A stretch of 64,000 nucleotides of DNA from Mastigias papua (Eukaryota; Cnidaria; Scyphozoa; Rhizostomeae; Mastigiidae). The notes under the pieces are model-generated. The model was not told the DNA's origin, searched no databases, and saw only the letters and a program-made list of their open reading frames with translations. The DNA is taken from positions 13,510,428 through 13,574,427 of the forward strand of contig OZ025280.1 of assembly GCA_964019165.1 (NCBI GenBank). Reading direction: 5' to 3'. The translations under genes and the position numbers were made by a program. Within the stretch, counting starts at the first letter, position 1. Each line of letters begins with the position of its first letter. Of the stretch, positions 10,991 to 21,632 are shown piece after piece.

Positions 10991-11551
10991 TAAGGCACAA
11001 GATGACTGTAATAAGATTTGTCAAATGGTTGTTTCTTGGAAGCATATTGGGTGTTTGGTCTGAATGTCCACATTTGAATTGTTTAATCGGCTGCCACATC
11101 TCAGTATTCCATCATTATCTTTAAAAATTCCAAGCTGAGGGGTTATCTTTCTCAAATAGTCTTTGTCAAACATGCACTGAGACGACTGAATGAGAATTTT
11201 TTCAGCTCTGTCTGCTTCATCTATCGACAATTCGTCAGTTCTTCTATTGCTCCTATGTCGACAGTTGTGAAAGAAATGTAGCACGTAAGCTGTTATTTGT
11301 ACTAGTTTCTTGTATGTACTGTACTTTTCTATGGAGATTACTTTGGCAAGAGTAAGCACTATTTCCGTATTCATAGATAGAACTGCTCTTTCAGTTTTAC
11401 TGTTCCCTCTCAAGTCTCCTGTACAGTCCACGGGCATGTCTTCTAATTCAACAGAGTTTTCTGATGCAAGGGGGGATAGCTGAGCATTCATAAGCCAATG
11501 AGGACCATTGCACCACATCGAATTCTTTACTATTTTTGATACATTTGACTT

Positions 11552-14121
11552 TCATGTGGGTATGTCTACAGAATTCTCCTCCCCTTTACAATGTGACCAA
11601 CAACCAGGCTTAACAAGTCCCCTGATCTCCTGCACAAGATTTTCCACAAACAACTTCCACTCTCTGGATGTCCCCTTTATCCAGTACAATGAGGTTATCG
11701 AATCTGTATAACATCTCATAAATTCTATTGCTACCAATGGACTGAGCATTTCCTTCACTGAGATAATCAGCCATGCGAGTATTAGATATGAAAGCAGTTC
11801 AAGTCATGGAATAGTTAATCGAGACAATGGAGCGACACACGATTTTGACATCACAAGAGCGACAGAGGGTTTGTCTTCTATTATAACTCGTGCGTATACA
11901 ACTGCAGCATATGCTTTCTCTGAGCTATTGCAGAAACTGAACAATTGACTCTTCTTTGGGCTGGCCAATCAATGTCGTAAAATAGTATCGTGGCAGAGAT
12001 AGTTCACCAATGTCCTTCAAAGCTGACATCATTAGTTTCCAGTCCTTTTGCCACTGGTCTGAAATGTCACTGTCCCATTCAAGTTTCAGTTCAAACAGTT
12101 GTTGTAAGAATACCTTCCTTGGTGTGACTATGGGTCTAATCAGCTGAAGAGGCTCAAAAATGCTAGCTATTGTTTTGAGAATAGTTCTCTTAGTAATCGG
12201 TGTGGTTTCTGTGATGGTTGATAGTTGTGATAGTTTAAAGCTGAGCATATCGGTTTCGCTATTCCAAGGAATACCCAGCACTTTAGAATCCATTTGGTCT
12301 GTATTTGATAGCTGCCGTGTGGTCGATTTCACGAAGGATTCATCTTTTTCTTCTGAGCTTCACTATTATTCATCTCATTAGCTAGTGATAGAACTTCATC
12401 TTTCTTTATTTCCTTCATGACTTCTGCAGAGTTTGAACGCCATTTTCTCAAGTTAAAGCCGCCCTTCTGCATTATAATTTTGGATTTATTATAGAGATCC
12501 ACAACTTCCTTAATTGTATGACTTCCTGAGTTAATGTCATCGGCATATAGATAGTTCAAAAGATTATTGCAGATTTCAGGTTCTTCTGTAGAGTAACCAT
12601 GGATGTGCCATTTCAAAGTTGCATTCAGAAGGAACGGACTACAGAAAACTCCAAGAATTACACGGCAGAATCTGTACGCTTGAATCTTTCTTTCTTGTCC
12701 GCTAACGCTAGAGAACCACAAAAAGTGCAAGATGTCTTGATCAGCTTCATTAACAGATATCATTAAGAACGCCTTCTCTATATCACAAGTTAGAGCAATT
12801 CTGTTTGGATGGAACCTTGTGAGTATTTCTGCAACAGTTGTTAACAAACAGGGTCCATCATATAGACAGCTATTCAAAGACACTCCCTCAGGTGTGCTTG
12901 CCGACGCATCATAAACGATTCGAATCTTCGTTGTGGTTCTATCCTGCCTTATCACGGGATGATGCAGCAAGTAGTGAGTATGGCCTACTGGGCTTTCTTG
13001 GCTATCAGCAACTTTTTCAATAATGCCCAGTTCTTCCTGTCCCTTAATAATAGCATCATACTCCTTCAAACACGTTTGATTTGCATTCAATTTTCTTGCA
13101 AGTCCTTGCAATCTTTTCTGACATAAACTATAGTTGTCTGGAAGAAGAGGGTGCTCCTGTTTCCATGGCAATCTGACTTCATACCGTCCATCCTTGAATT
13201 CAACTTCCTCCTCTAACTGTTGATATACGGAATTTTCCTTTCGTTGATCAATGCCTATGCTCTCCAATTCCCAAAATCTGGATACTTGCTCTTCAAGTCT
13301 GTGCTCTTCCGCACATAACACGTGTCTGGGCAAGAGTAGTGCAAGTGGAATTTGCTTCTTACAGTTTGGTATTTCGCCAGAAAGTATCCAGCCGAGTCTA
13401 GATTCCAGAGCAATAGGACCCCCTATTTCCCCTCTTATGTTCCCTCCAGTTAAGAATGACCAGTAGAAGTCTAGTCCAATAAGAATGTCAACATCTAAAG
13501 TACTGGAGTTAGTTTGAAAATCAGCCATTTGCAGATTTGAAAGGTGAGGATAAACAGTAATGGCAAAATCTATCTCCTGGTTTCTCAGAGGTGCGCAGAC
13601 AACAGGAACAACATAAGCTCTGACATATGTACTCATGTCGCTATAAGGGCTTCTTATGCAGAATTGAGTTATGTCACAAGAAAGAACCTCTCCTTCATTG
13701 TTTCCGAACGTTTTACTAGTCAAAGTCTCGCGTCCAACAGTTGGTAGGGCCAAAGACGTAGCTTGGCAGAAATGTAAGACCGTTGGCTACCACTGTCAAA
13801 AATGATTCGAACAATGGCTGTTGGCTGAGAAATAGCCGGTGGAGAAATGTAACCCTTGGCCGTTTGCAAGAGAATTGCGTTTTTAGATTCCACAAGCAGT
13901 AGAAGGGCTGTGGAGCCGCGGCCTACCATTCTCATTGGAACTTTGAAAGGTGTAGGTATTTCCACTGGCGCGGGTTCTTTCAGGGAATTGTCCAATGTGC
14001 TCCTCTGACTGTAGGGGATTAAACCCAGCTGATTGGAAACTAGCACTCTGAGGAGCAGATGACTGATACAACTGTAGAGGATTAGCTTTCTCGATGTGTG
14101 GCATTTCACCTCTCCATTCAC
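11552..14121 (-). pseudogene. BEL/Pao #2 protease, reverse transcriptase, RNase H
   Basis: The protease motif IIFDSGSQRSYISAKL lies near 13760-13810 with its aspartate intact. A long frame (13753-12329) then holds VDILIGLDFYWSFLTGG, LGWILSGE, RIVYDASASTPEG, LTCDIEKAFLMISV, the catalytic YADDINSG near 12540 and GGFNLRKWRSN. The connection domain follows in another frame (ITKRTILKTIASIFEPL), then an RNase H piece (YTDSITSLYWIKGTSREWKLF). Three or more frame changes are needed to read it through. It would have supplied polyprotein cleavage and cDNA synthesis. Confidence 0.88.
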
Positions 14122-15360
14122 AAATACTTATATGATGACGTTGCTTGCAGACAAAGCATCAAATGTTGCTCGCACATGCCCTTGATAAGTGCCCCCTCTT
14201 CAAGCAAACAAAGCATCATCCTTGCCTGTTAAAAATTTCCTTTCTTGCCTGTGAGCTTGAAACAATCTGGCATTTGGTGGATTGATCGGTTCCTTTACAA
14301 AATGTACAGGTTATTTTTCCTTCTGATGAAAACAAGGCTGATGTAGTAAAGGCTGCATTGCCTGAGTTGGCTCTAGTACTGTTTGCGTTGCTATCGAATT
14401 TCATAACGCCACACTGCTCTTGTGCTTCGATTTCTGTTCTAAGAGTTTTCAAAAAAGCCCCAGGTTCCCATTTGTCAGCACTTGCCCCCTTTGTGATTGT
14501 CAAAGGAATTTCCTCGGGAAGTTTTGACATAATGATTGGGACTAACAATGTTCCATATTGTTTGAAATCAATACCGAGAGACTTTAAGCTACGGGCGTTA
14601 ATTTCGCCAGAATCATATAGCTTTCTCAACCCTTTTATGTCTTTTTCTGATGATACTCGTGGTAGATTAAGTAATGTTTCAATATGTGCATTTACGACAA
14701 TCTGCCTTTGTGCGAAACGTTGAGTTAAAATGTCAATTGCCTCTTTATAATTTGCCCCAGTTAAGTGTATGCCCGAAATTGCTAATGCTGCAGGGCCTTC
14801 TAAAAGTGACTTCAGATGCCTGAATTTATCAGCAGGGGCTAGAGAAGAGTTTTTATCCACAACTTCACAAGCGTCCCAAAACTCCTGCCATTCTCTAGGA
14901 TCACTGTGATATTTTGGCAATTGTAATTTTGGTAATTTTGTTCCAATTCAAGATGAAGACGTTGCAACGCAAGGAGGGCTTTCAGAGTTAGAGAAAACTT
15001 CCTGTTTATTCAATTTGCATTTTAGATCGTCCCGTTTTGATTCTAGTTCTATAACGATTCCCTGTACTTCAGATCTAAGCTGTTCACAAGCTAAAACCTC
15101 TTCCTCCACTTCATTAGTATCAATGAGAGTCAGAATTTTGTCATCAATACGTTGCAGACTATTAAGTTTATCTTTCAACGAAACAGCTAAATGTTCGAGT
15201 TTTGAATAGTTCCTTTTCCTGATCTCAAAATTTCCTTGGCCTCATTAATAGTTTTAGTGCAATGGGCTCTGTAGCCACCTCTACTCCTTTTCTTTTTGCC
15301 GAGTATGGAAGGCAAGACTGGATCTGGGGGAGCTGAGACAGGATCTTCCTCGTGAGACAT
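13883..15360 (-). pseudogene. BEL/Pao #2 gag: coiled-coil N-terminus, DUF1759, zinc knuckles
   Basis: The likely start is ATG at 15358-15360 (MSHEEDPVSAPPDP). A charged helical segment (LNSLQRIDDKILTLIDTNEV and following) is followed, after a frameshift, by the DUF1759 capsid-like domain: YHSDPREWQEFWDAC, KFRHLKSLLEGPAALAISG, VNAHIETLLNLPRVS. Zinc knuckles CFVCLKRGHLSRAC and CFVCKQRHHISIC lie at about 14110-14205 in a third frame. Gag would form the particle that packages element RNA. At least two frameshifts make the copy defective. Confidence 0.85.
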
Positions 15361-15443
15361 TTCAAACTAAAATTTCCATCCCATAAAACAAACAACAAAA
15401 AACTACTTACAAGTTAAAGCAAACAATCCGGCTCAGTGGACCA

Positions 15444-16003
15444 TGTACGAATTATCCTTGCTAAGTTTCAGTTCTGGCCTAGGTGGGACATTTTATCTGT
15501 ATTTCCCCCTAGGGTTGCAAGGTTAGAAATTACCCCGTGTGACCAGGTTCGAAATATGAGTTCTAATGCAAGAGGACTGCATATAATCAAATGAAATCAA
15601 ATTACAAATAACAAAGAATAATTGCTAATTCAGCTCAATATATATATTAGAAAAAACAATCAAAGTTACTGTTCTTGATAGTTCTGATCAGCCTTCTTTC
15701 TTTTCTACTATCTTCTTCTCTGTTCTTTCGAAAGAATGTCGATAAATTTTAGATTGTTCGTAGATCACCTAAGAGTTCTTCTATTAGTACATTCGTATTG
15801 ACAGAATTTCCTTTTTGCGTACCTTCATAAAATTAACGTAACTCATGATCGATCGCCAGACATCTTCTGCTCTCTGAGCTCAATTAGCTAACTTATAAAC
15901 ATGAATGATAATAATGTGAGGCCCTTAACCCTCAGCCCTATAACCCTATTCCTAGGGGGAGTCTTATGAGGGGAAGCGCCTCCACAGTTCAGTACACTCC
16001 CCA
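15444..16003 (-). repeat. BEL/Pao #2 LTR, right copy (5' LTR)
   Basis: This is the partner of 6232-6791, starting TGTACGAATTATCC and ending at the same CTCCCCA. As the 5' LTR of a - strand element it would hold the promoter. The LTR divergence (about 3%) dates the BEL insertion after the Gypsy host copy and before the Tigger insertion. Confidence 0.93.
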
Positions 16004-16250
16004 CTCAATTGCTGATGTGCCTGTGTCAGATAGTTTAACAAAACCACCACTTGCTGATGGTCCTATGTCAGATAGTCTATCAACTCACCTTGCAGCCCCT
16101 CAACCCGAGGTGCCCATGTTACCACCAAGTCTTTCAACACCGCAAACCCCACTACTGCCATCTCAACCATTGCCAGCACAACCAGTTCTACGCAGGTCAC
16201 AAAGGCAACGGAAAAAACCAGCTGCACTTGAAGACTATGTCCAAAGCTGA
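16004..16250 (+). pseudogene. Gypsy #1 pol C-terminal tail
   Basis: A proline/serine-rich tail (PLADGPMSDSL, LPPSLSTPQTPLLPSQP) ends with the basic motif RRSQRQRKKPAALEDYVQS and a stop at 16248-16250. The Gypsy at 51717 ends in the same way (RRASSKTIKPPARFLDYV), which identifies this as the missing end of the frame broken at 6231. The frames agree if five bases are removed at the junction. However, an RRNR-like segment present in the sister element is absent here, so a few codons may have been lost on BEL insertion. Confidence 0.75.
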
Positions 16251-16734
16251 TTTATGGACTTTTTGTTGTTGTTGTTTTGTTGACTATAAGAGGAAAGATG
16301 TGACGAGATGCTTCATTAAACCTATTGTGCATGTTCGCGAAAAAGAACTGAAACTTGTCTTTATTATTAGAACAATGGACAGTTTTCTTTGTTTTGTTTT
16401 CAGTTAGTTTTAACTTGTTCTGTTTAGTGTTAGGCTGCTCTTATTGAGATTCACATGCCTTCAAACACACACGTTTATCTTACACCTACCTTCAAACTAG
16501 AAGACATAAAGGGTGGATAAACCTTCGTCTTCAAATCTGTGACTTTTAATTCTGTATTGGAAGAGATTGAATTTTCTCTACTTTCAAGCATGAACCTTTA
16601 CTAAGACCAGGTCACACACTATTGCAAAAATAGTGGTACAATGTGATCTAGTTAAAATGAAGGATTTACATCACTTACAGAACCAGCATAATGCGACCAT
16701 AACAAATGGATGTGGGAATATGCCGCTTCTGGAT
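16251..16734 (+). other. Probable Gypsy #1 3' untranslated region and LTR remnant
   Basis: There is no gene here. A TTGTTG-rich stretch and the purine tract at 16288-16298 lead into TGTGACGAG at 16299, which fits a Gypsy LTR start. I cannot place the LTR end because no second copy is in the window. It could also hold unrelated sequence from about 16450. Confidence 0.4.
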
Positions 16735-17861
16735 TAGAGAGTTTACGAAACACTACGTGGCGAGCTACTATGCCTCAGGGGAGACTGAGCACTAGCTGAG
16801 CTGAGGCAAAGCAGCTCAGGAGCAAAATTGTTTTCCAAATCACGAAGATACCTCAGCAAAGCCCACGAAAGTAAACAACAGCAGAAATCGATCAAAAACT
16901 ACTTACTTTTATGCATCATGGTGGTGAAATTGGCTATGAGGACTGTCTAGATCTCTAGTAGGATAGCCGATGTGGGATTTCAGATGCAGTACATACGTTG
17001 AAGAGTTAAGGTAGACTCAAATCGCAGAAAAGATAACTACGCCGAGAGCTTATAACCTGCAATTGTACATCTCTGATATGTGCAGAGGTGTGAATAAATT
17101 TGGGCAGCCGTAACTCTATGAACTATTCATAACTGTGTATGTATGTTCTCCATATCAAGAATAACTGCACTGCACTCAACAATAGTTTTGGATTTACTTT
17201 GGGACCGGTAAAGCCAATTTGAAGTCAACACATATGCAAATGATGCTGTAAAATGGATACAAAAAGTAGCATTCATGGTAATTGTAGTGTGTGATTACAC
17301 CAAATGAACACACTAAACATCTGAGAAATGACATGTAAGGGAGGAAATTTAGCAATGCAATAACAACATTATATACTTGTTTGGAACAGTGATCATTTCC
17401 TCCATTAGGCCACGTATTTGCACTTATGCAGATAATAATGACCCTGCATCTGTTTGATCAGACCTGGTATTAGGTATTACCCCAGAACAAACGATGTCTA
17501 CACAGTTACAGGAATACATTGGTCATCAAGGCACTGTATGTTTCGAATTTTTTGAATACATATAATCCTAAAAGACATGGTTGCTTGTGCTGGCAAGATT
17601 CATGTTGTATGAGAAGACACTTCAAGAAGTTTCACTGGTCATCAAATATATGGAAAACTGTTTACATCCCTTTAGCTCTGTTTTAAAATATCTATTATAT
17701 TTTTATTTTGTTCCTCAATTCTAGTTAACTGCTGTTGTAACATATTTAGCCCTCCTTTCAACATATCCAATCTCTCTGTCACTACATTTAATTCCCTTTC
17801 TTTTACCTCCAAGCTCTTCTCTTGCACAAGTAACTCCCTCTCTCAATGCTACTTCCCTTTG

Positions 17862-18401
17862 TCATAACTGCACATCCATTTCAAGTCTTCTCTCTTCCAC
17901 CTCAAATTTTCTTGTCTCTACATCCATATGACCTTCTTTCATTTTTGTTTCAACTACTTGCTTTTCTTTGAAGTACTGCAAATAGTCACTTGTTTCTAAA
18001 CTTCTCCTCTTCTTTTCCCCCTCCCTGGCTTGTGTCTGTGACAACCTTTACCTGGCCCTTTTTCTCATACTCAGCTGTCTCCTTTTGCTGCTGCACTTCT
18101 TGTCTTGCTTGCTTGCACTCTCCTTCCTTTCAGCAATCTCCTCAAGTGCACTGTCCAACTCTGTGGGTTCGGTTGAAATTCCACTGGCCCTCATTTCCTC
18201 ATTCCTTCTACGCTTGAAGGCCCGTTCAAGTTTTACAACTTGCTCCCTAACAGCCCTCTGATCAACAAAACAAGATGTTCTTGACGAATTAAGGTTTTCT
18301 GCTATTTTGTCCCAGCATTTCCCTCGTTCTCTAGAACCAAACTTAAGTTTGAACAGGTCTTCAACTAATATCTCCTGACACAAAAGCAAGTCGTGCTCCA
18401 T
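17862..18401 (-). pseudogene. Myb/SANT-like DNA-binding protein of a Harbinger element
   Basis: The first frame (18401-18048) begins MEHDLLLCQEILVEDLFKLK and continues KFGSRERGKCWDKIAENLN and DQRAVREQVVKLERAFKRR, a trihelix Myb/SANT-like fold that in PIF/Harbinger transposons is the second protein helping the transposase bind DNA and enter the nucleus. A glutamate/lysine-rich coiled coil follows. A frameshift near 18045 moves the C-terminal coiled coil (LETSDYLQYFKEKQVVETKM) to another frame ending near 17862. It lies between the inverted repeats at 16735 and 19253. I am confident of the family but not of function in this copy. Confidence 0.8.
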
Positions 18402-18489
18402 TGTTCAGTTCATTTTGGGCCTAATTGAAAAAATTACGCGTTTATAAGCTTCCTGTCTATATGCACCCCCACTATTAGCGAGGAGTAAC

Positions 18490-18674
<185 letters not shown>

Positions 18675-19253
18675 TACCTATAGTTTGTAGACATGAAACA
18701 GTGTTCCGTATATCATATATCACATCTCACATAACATTTCTAGGTATATTACACATTCATATGGGATACAAAGTAAACAAATTTCTCTTCACACCAATAT
18801 GCCGGAGCTGAAGTATAACAACAAACACTCTTCATATTCTACAATACAGTACAACTGTAAGGAGGTCATAAGTTTCTCTGTTTACGAGACTTAGATACAA
18901 ACATCAGTGTTCTTTTGTGGGCTTCAACTTGTACTCCTGCAGTGCTGTTTGAGGCCATCGTTCAATACGGCTTGTTGAAGGTTTTCTTTTACAATAAGAC
19001 AGCACATATCAGTATTATTTACAGTTTGTTAATAGCATAAATGATAAACCGAATACTGAAATCAGAATGATAAGAAATAACATATACAATGTACCTTTCA
19101 ATCTTTTAGTTCACTACAACGTGAGTTGGTCCAGTCGGAAGTAGTGGAAATGTGTACTACACCTCAGCAATTGGGGTATCCCCGAAAACGCGCTGTGACC
19201 TAGTCTCCCTTGAGGCGTAGTAGCCCACTGCGTAGTATTTCGTAAACTCTCTA

Positions 19254-20639
19254 TTGTTTGAGACTTAACTACAACATTTAACAATTTGACAGCAAACTTT
19301 CCAAATGCAATACATCCAGTTTCTGGGTACAGAGGGTGTATGGCAGTACCATTAACACTAGCTAATGCCAATAACCAATCAAATTGGCTCCATCCTTTTA
19401 CCTGACAAATTTTCAAGGTCTCCAGCTGCACTAGCTGGCAATGCTTATACCCTGGTGTATTCATCAAATCACTAATCTAAGGGGTATGAGATAGCTGAAA
19501 AAATCTACCAATAAGTTAAAATGTTTGTAGTGTTGTCAGTAAGGATACTAATTGTGGAAGTGATGCATAGAGAGAGGCATTATGATAAAGCTCAGCTGAC
19601 ATAAGTGCTCTGAGTGTCAAAAGGACAGTTTTTCATCCTCAGAGACAGCCACAGATATTGCAGTATACAGGCAATTAGAATCACCACTTATCCTGGATAA
19701 ATATGCTACAATACAAGAAATGCAACAAACAAGCCAAGGCCAAAATCAACTGAGACAAGCAATGGCTCCTAAGCAGTATGCAAGCAAGGAGAGATTATAC
19801 TAAGATGTAGATTTCAGATTTCATTTCTATCAATAACCTACGTACAATCTACATTGAAATATAAACACAGCGTAAAACTAAAACAAATAAACATAACAAG
19901 TGCGAACAAAAGCAGGAAGAAAAACAAATCATTCCAGGTACCACTATTCCACAGCCACACTCAATGCATAAGGCAATAAAATTTCATGATATACTTCATG
20001 AAAACAGTAAGGATTATGTTGCTGCATCTTTGAATAGCTGGAACTTCTGAATAGCCTTCTCATGGAGGATGCTAGAACTTCTGTTAAGCTGGAGAATGAA
20101 GCAATGAACTACCTGGCACAAAAATGTTATCCATAACAGGGAGCAGTATGGCCCAGCTTCTTCACCTCTGCCGTCAAAAGGTCTCTGAGTAGGTCTGATT
20201 CCTTAAAGTCGACGAGCTAGTCAATTCTGCTCAAACGATCCATTGTACACTTTCACAGCTTTGCTTGCTTCCCCAACGTGTTCCTATATCACACTCCAAG
20301 TGAGGCTATAGTGCTTCAGCAAATCCATTTAATTCACTCTGTTTCACTCATGGAAACTGTGTGGCAGTTGTAAGGCAGTTGTAAGGCAGATATCCTTTTC
20401 TTTGGTTAATCCTGATCTGCCGCACAACCCCTCCATAGAACAATAAAACCAGCATGGGTCTCAAAATCTATAATGAAAAGCTGAGTTGTCAGCTAGATAA
20501 TTTATGTGATCTGCCGCACAACACTTGCACTGCATACATTATCAAACTTGCATACGCGTTGAACAAAAACGATTTATGATTATAAATCATTCCCAATGAC
20601 ATCATTGATCAAGTCTCTTACCCTGAATACGAGGCAAAT
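19254..20639. other. No recognisable gene
   Basis: I see no domain or element end here. One 117-codon open frame on the - strand (19467-19114) overlaps the Harbinger inverted repeat and has a non-random look (SQFDWLLALASVNGT), but I do not recognise it. A short tandem AAGGCAGTTGT duplication lies near 20367-20390. Confidence 0.5.
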
Positions 20640-20881
20640 GATGAAGGCAACAGAATACAAAGGAAGATTGATCAATCATTATGAAGGTACACAGGGATTC
20701 AATGTTGGAGGTGGGTATAGAAAGAGCAAATAGATCCACGCTGTTCTGAAAATCCAGAAAACTTATTCCAGTTTGAGAAAAAATCACTGCCTTCCTTAAG
20801 GTACGGAAGGCACATTGGATCCGCCTCTGGCATCCTTTGCTGGAATATATCATGAACCCACATTTTTCTTCTCCGTTTCAC
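20640..20881 (-). pseudogene. Possible Harbinger transposase N-terminal scrap
   Basis: MKRRRKMWVHDIFQQRM at 20881-20830 resembles the RR.WVH.I...R start of HARBI1-like transposases. What follows is frame-broken and lacks the DDE core, so this is a suggestion based on a short motif. Confidence 0.35.
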
Positions 20882-21194
20882 CTTTCATGACTTTACTCTT
20901 TCATGTGCATAGTAGGTCAACAGTAATCCACATTGAATTGCTAACTGAAGTTGCCTGATTAGAGCTGGAGCCATTTCCTTTGTCATGCCTTTGCTTCCCA
21001 CACGAAAAGATTTTAAACAACAACACTAACAACAATTCAATAATGACCATCATGGCTAGTGGCAAAGATATCATTTGTGAACATATCACCTGTGGTAGCC
21101 TGCTGCGGATGTACCTGCGGCAGTTGCCGGCAGTTATGGCTATGAACCATCCTAAAAGGAGTGAGAATATTAGGCCAATTGACAACACATGACA
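20882..21194. other. No recognisable gene
   Basis: Short open frames only, with no motif I can identify. Confidence 0.5.
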
Positions 21195-21533
21195 TTCAAT
21201 CTCAAATAGAGCTAGTGATTTTGAGAGAACAGTGAAGATTTGACAATAAGAGATTTAAAAGTGACAGAGAAAGATTGACTTTACAGAAAATTGACAAAGG
21301 ACTTTTTATCTGTAAGGGAAGGATCGAAGGAGACTATCAGGTGTACTTACCAGAAACGTCACTTCTAACTGACAAGGTAGTTGAACACTGCCATCTGCAA
21401 ACCTTACATGGGGAGTTAACATCACTATGACAGAAGTCAGGCGTAATTATTGGGTACCAAATCATAGACAGTGAGTAAAGAGCATAAGACACCAATGTCA
21501 TGGGTGCAAGAGATTTCACACTAGAGCCTTCAG
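21195..21533 (+). pseudogene. BEL/Pao integrase zinc-domain fragment
   Basis: The frame reads LTLQKIDKGLFICKGRIEGD, then YLPETSLLTDKVVEHCHLQT and LHG. After a one-base loss near 21412 it continues TMTEVRRNYWVPNHRQ and CHGCKRFHTRAF. This is the H2C2 domain before the integrase core of a BEL/Pao subtype different from #1-#3. The core itself is missing. A stop (TGA near 21471) confirms decay. Confidence 0.8.
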
Positions 21534-21632
21534 CCAACTTCCCTTCAAGTCTGTGCTCTTCCACATGTAACACATGTGTCTGGGCAAGATTAGTGTAAGT
21601 AGAAGTTGCTTCTTTACAGTTGGGTATTTAGT
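21534..21632 (-). pseudogene. Short antisense BEL/Pao pol fragment
   Basis: The sequence (CTTCAAGTCTGTGCTCTTCC... through ...CAGTTGGGTATTT) is an imperfect repeat of about 13285-13375 in BEL #2, in the same + strand orientation, so its coding sense is -. It joins directly to the + strand integrase fragment, giving a head-to-head junction of two BEL pieces. Confidence 0.65.

Larger units (their letters stand above)
6815..11518 (-). pseudogene. BEL/Pao #2 integrase and DUF5641, split by Tigger
   Basis: The upstream part (11518-10993) has LTLAKVISIEKYSTYKKLVQ and QLGIFKDNDGILRCGSRLNN. The downstream part (8069-6815) has HNGVKETFAELHLQFWIVKG and CKVCTRI (zinc domain), VPSIIVTDNAKTFKAASKTL, WWGGFDEQLIRGIKSCLKK, ESVLNSRPLTYLYS and the DUF5641-like end GAIVQLSNGNLIERLIQKLF. 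Removing 8072-10990 plus one copy of the TA duplication puts the two halves back in the same frame, apart from one TGA at 11021-11023. This shows the Tigger landed inside this gene without otherwise changing it. Confidence 0.85.
6232..16003 (-). mobile_element. BEL/Pao retrotransposon #2, complete but decayed, itself interrupted
   Basis: Two 560-bp LTRs flank a - strand gag-protease-RT-RNase H-integrase-DUF5641 order. Next to the 5' LTR (right copy) lies a possible primer-binding site, the reverse complement of 15426-15443, starting TGGTCCACTGAGCC. Flanking five-base words GTCAG (6227-6231) and CTCAA (16004-16008) do not match well, so the target duplication is degraded or was removed with a small deletion. 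A Tigger transposon occupies 8072-10990. The coding parts carry frameshifts and stops. Confidence 0.93.
4743..16300 (+). mobile_element. Gypsy retrotransposon #1, split by a BEL/Pao insertion
   Basis: Gypsy RNase H and integrase sequence at 4743-6231 stops exactly at an LTR of the - strand BEL. The Gypsy C-terminal tail resumes at 16004. A likely polypurine tract (AAGAGGAAAGA, 16288-16298) precedes TGTGACGAG, which could be the start of the Gypsy 3' LTR. The 5' half of the element is left of the window or lost where BEL #1 sits. It resembles the better preserved Gypsy at 51377-55933, so both belong to one clade. Confidence 0.8.
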
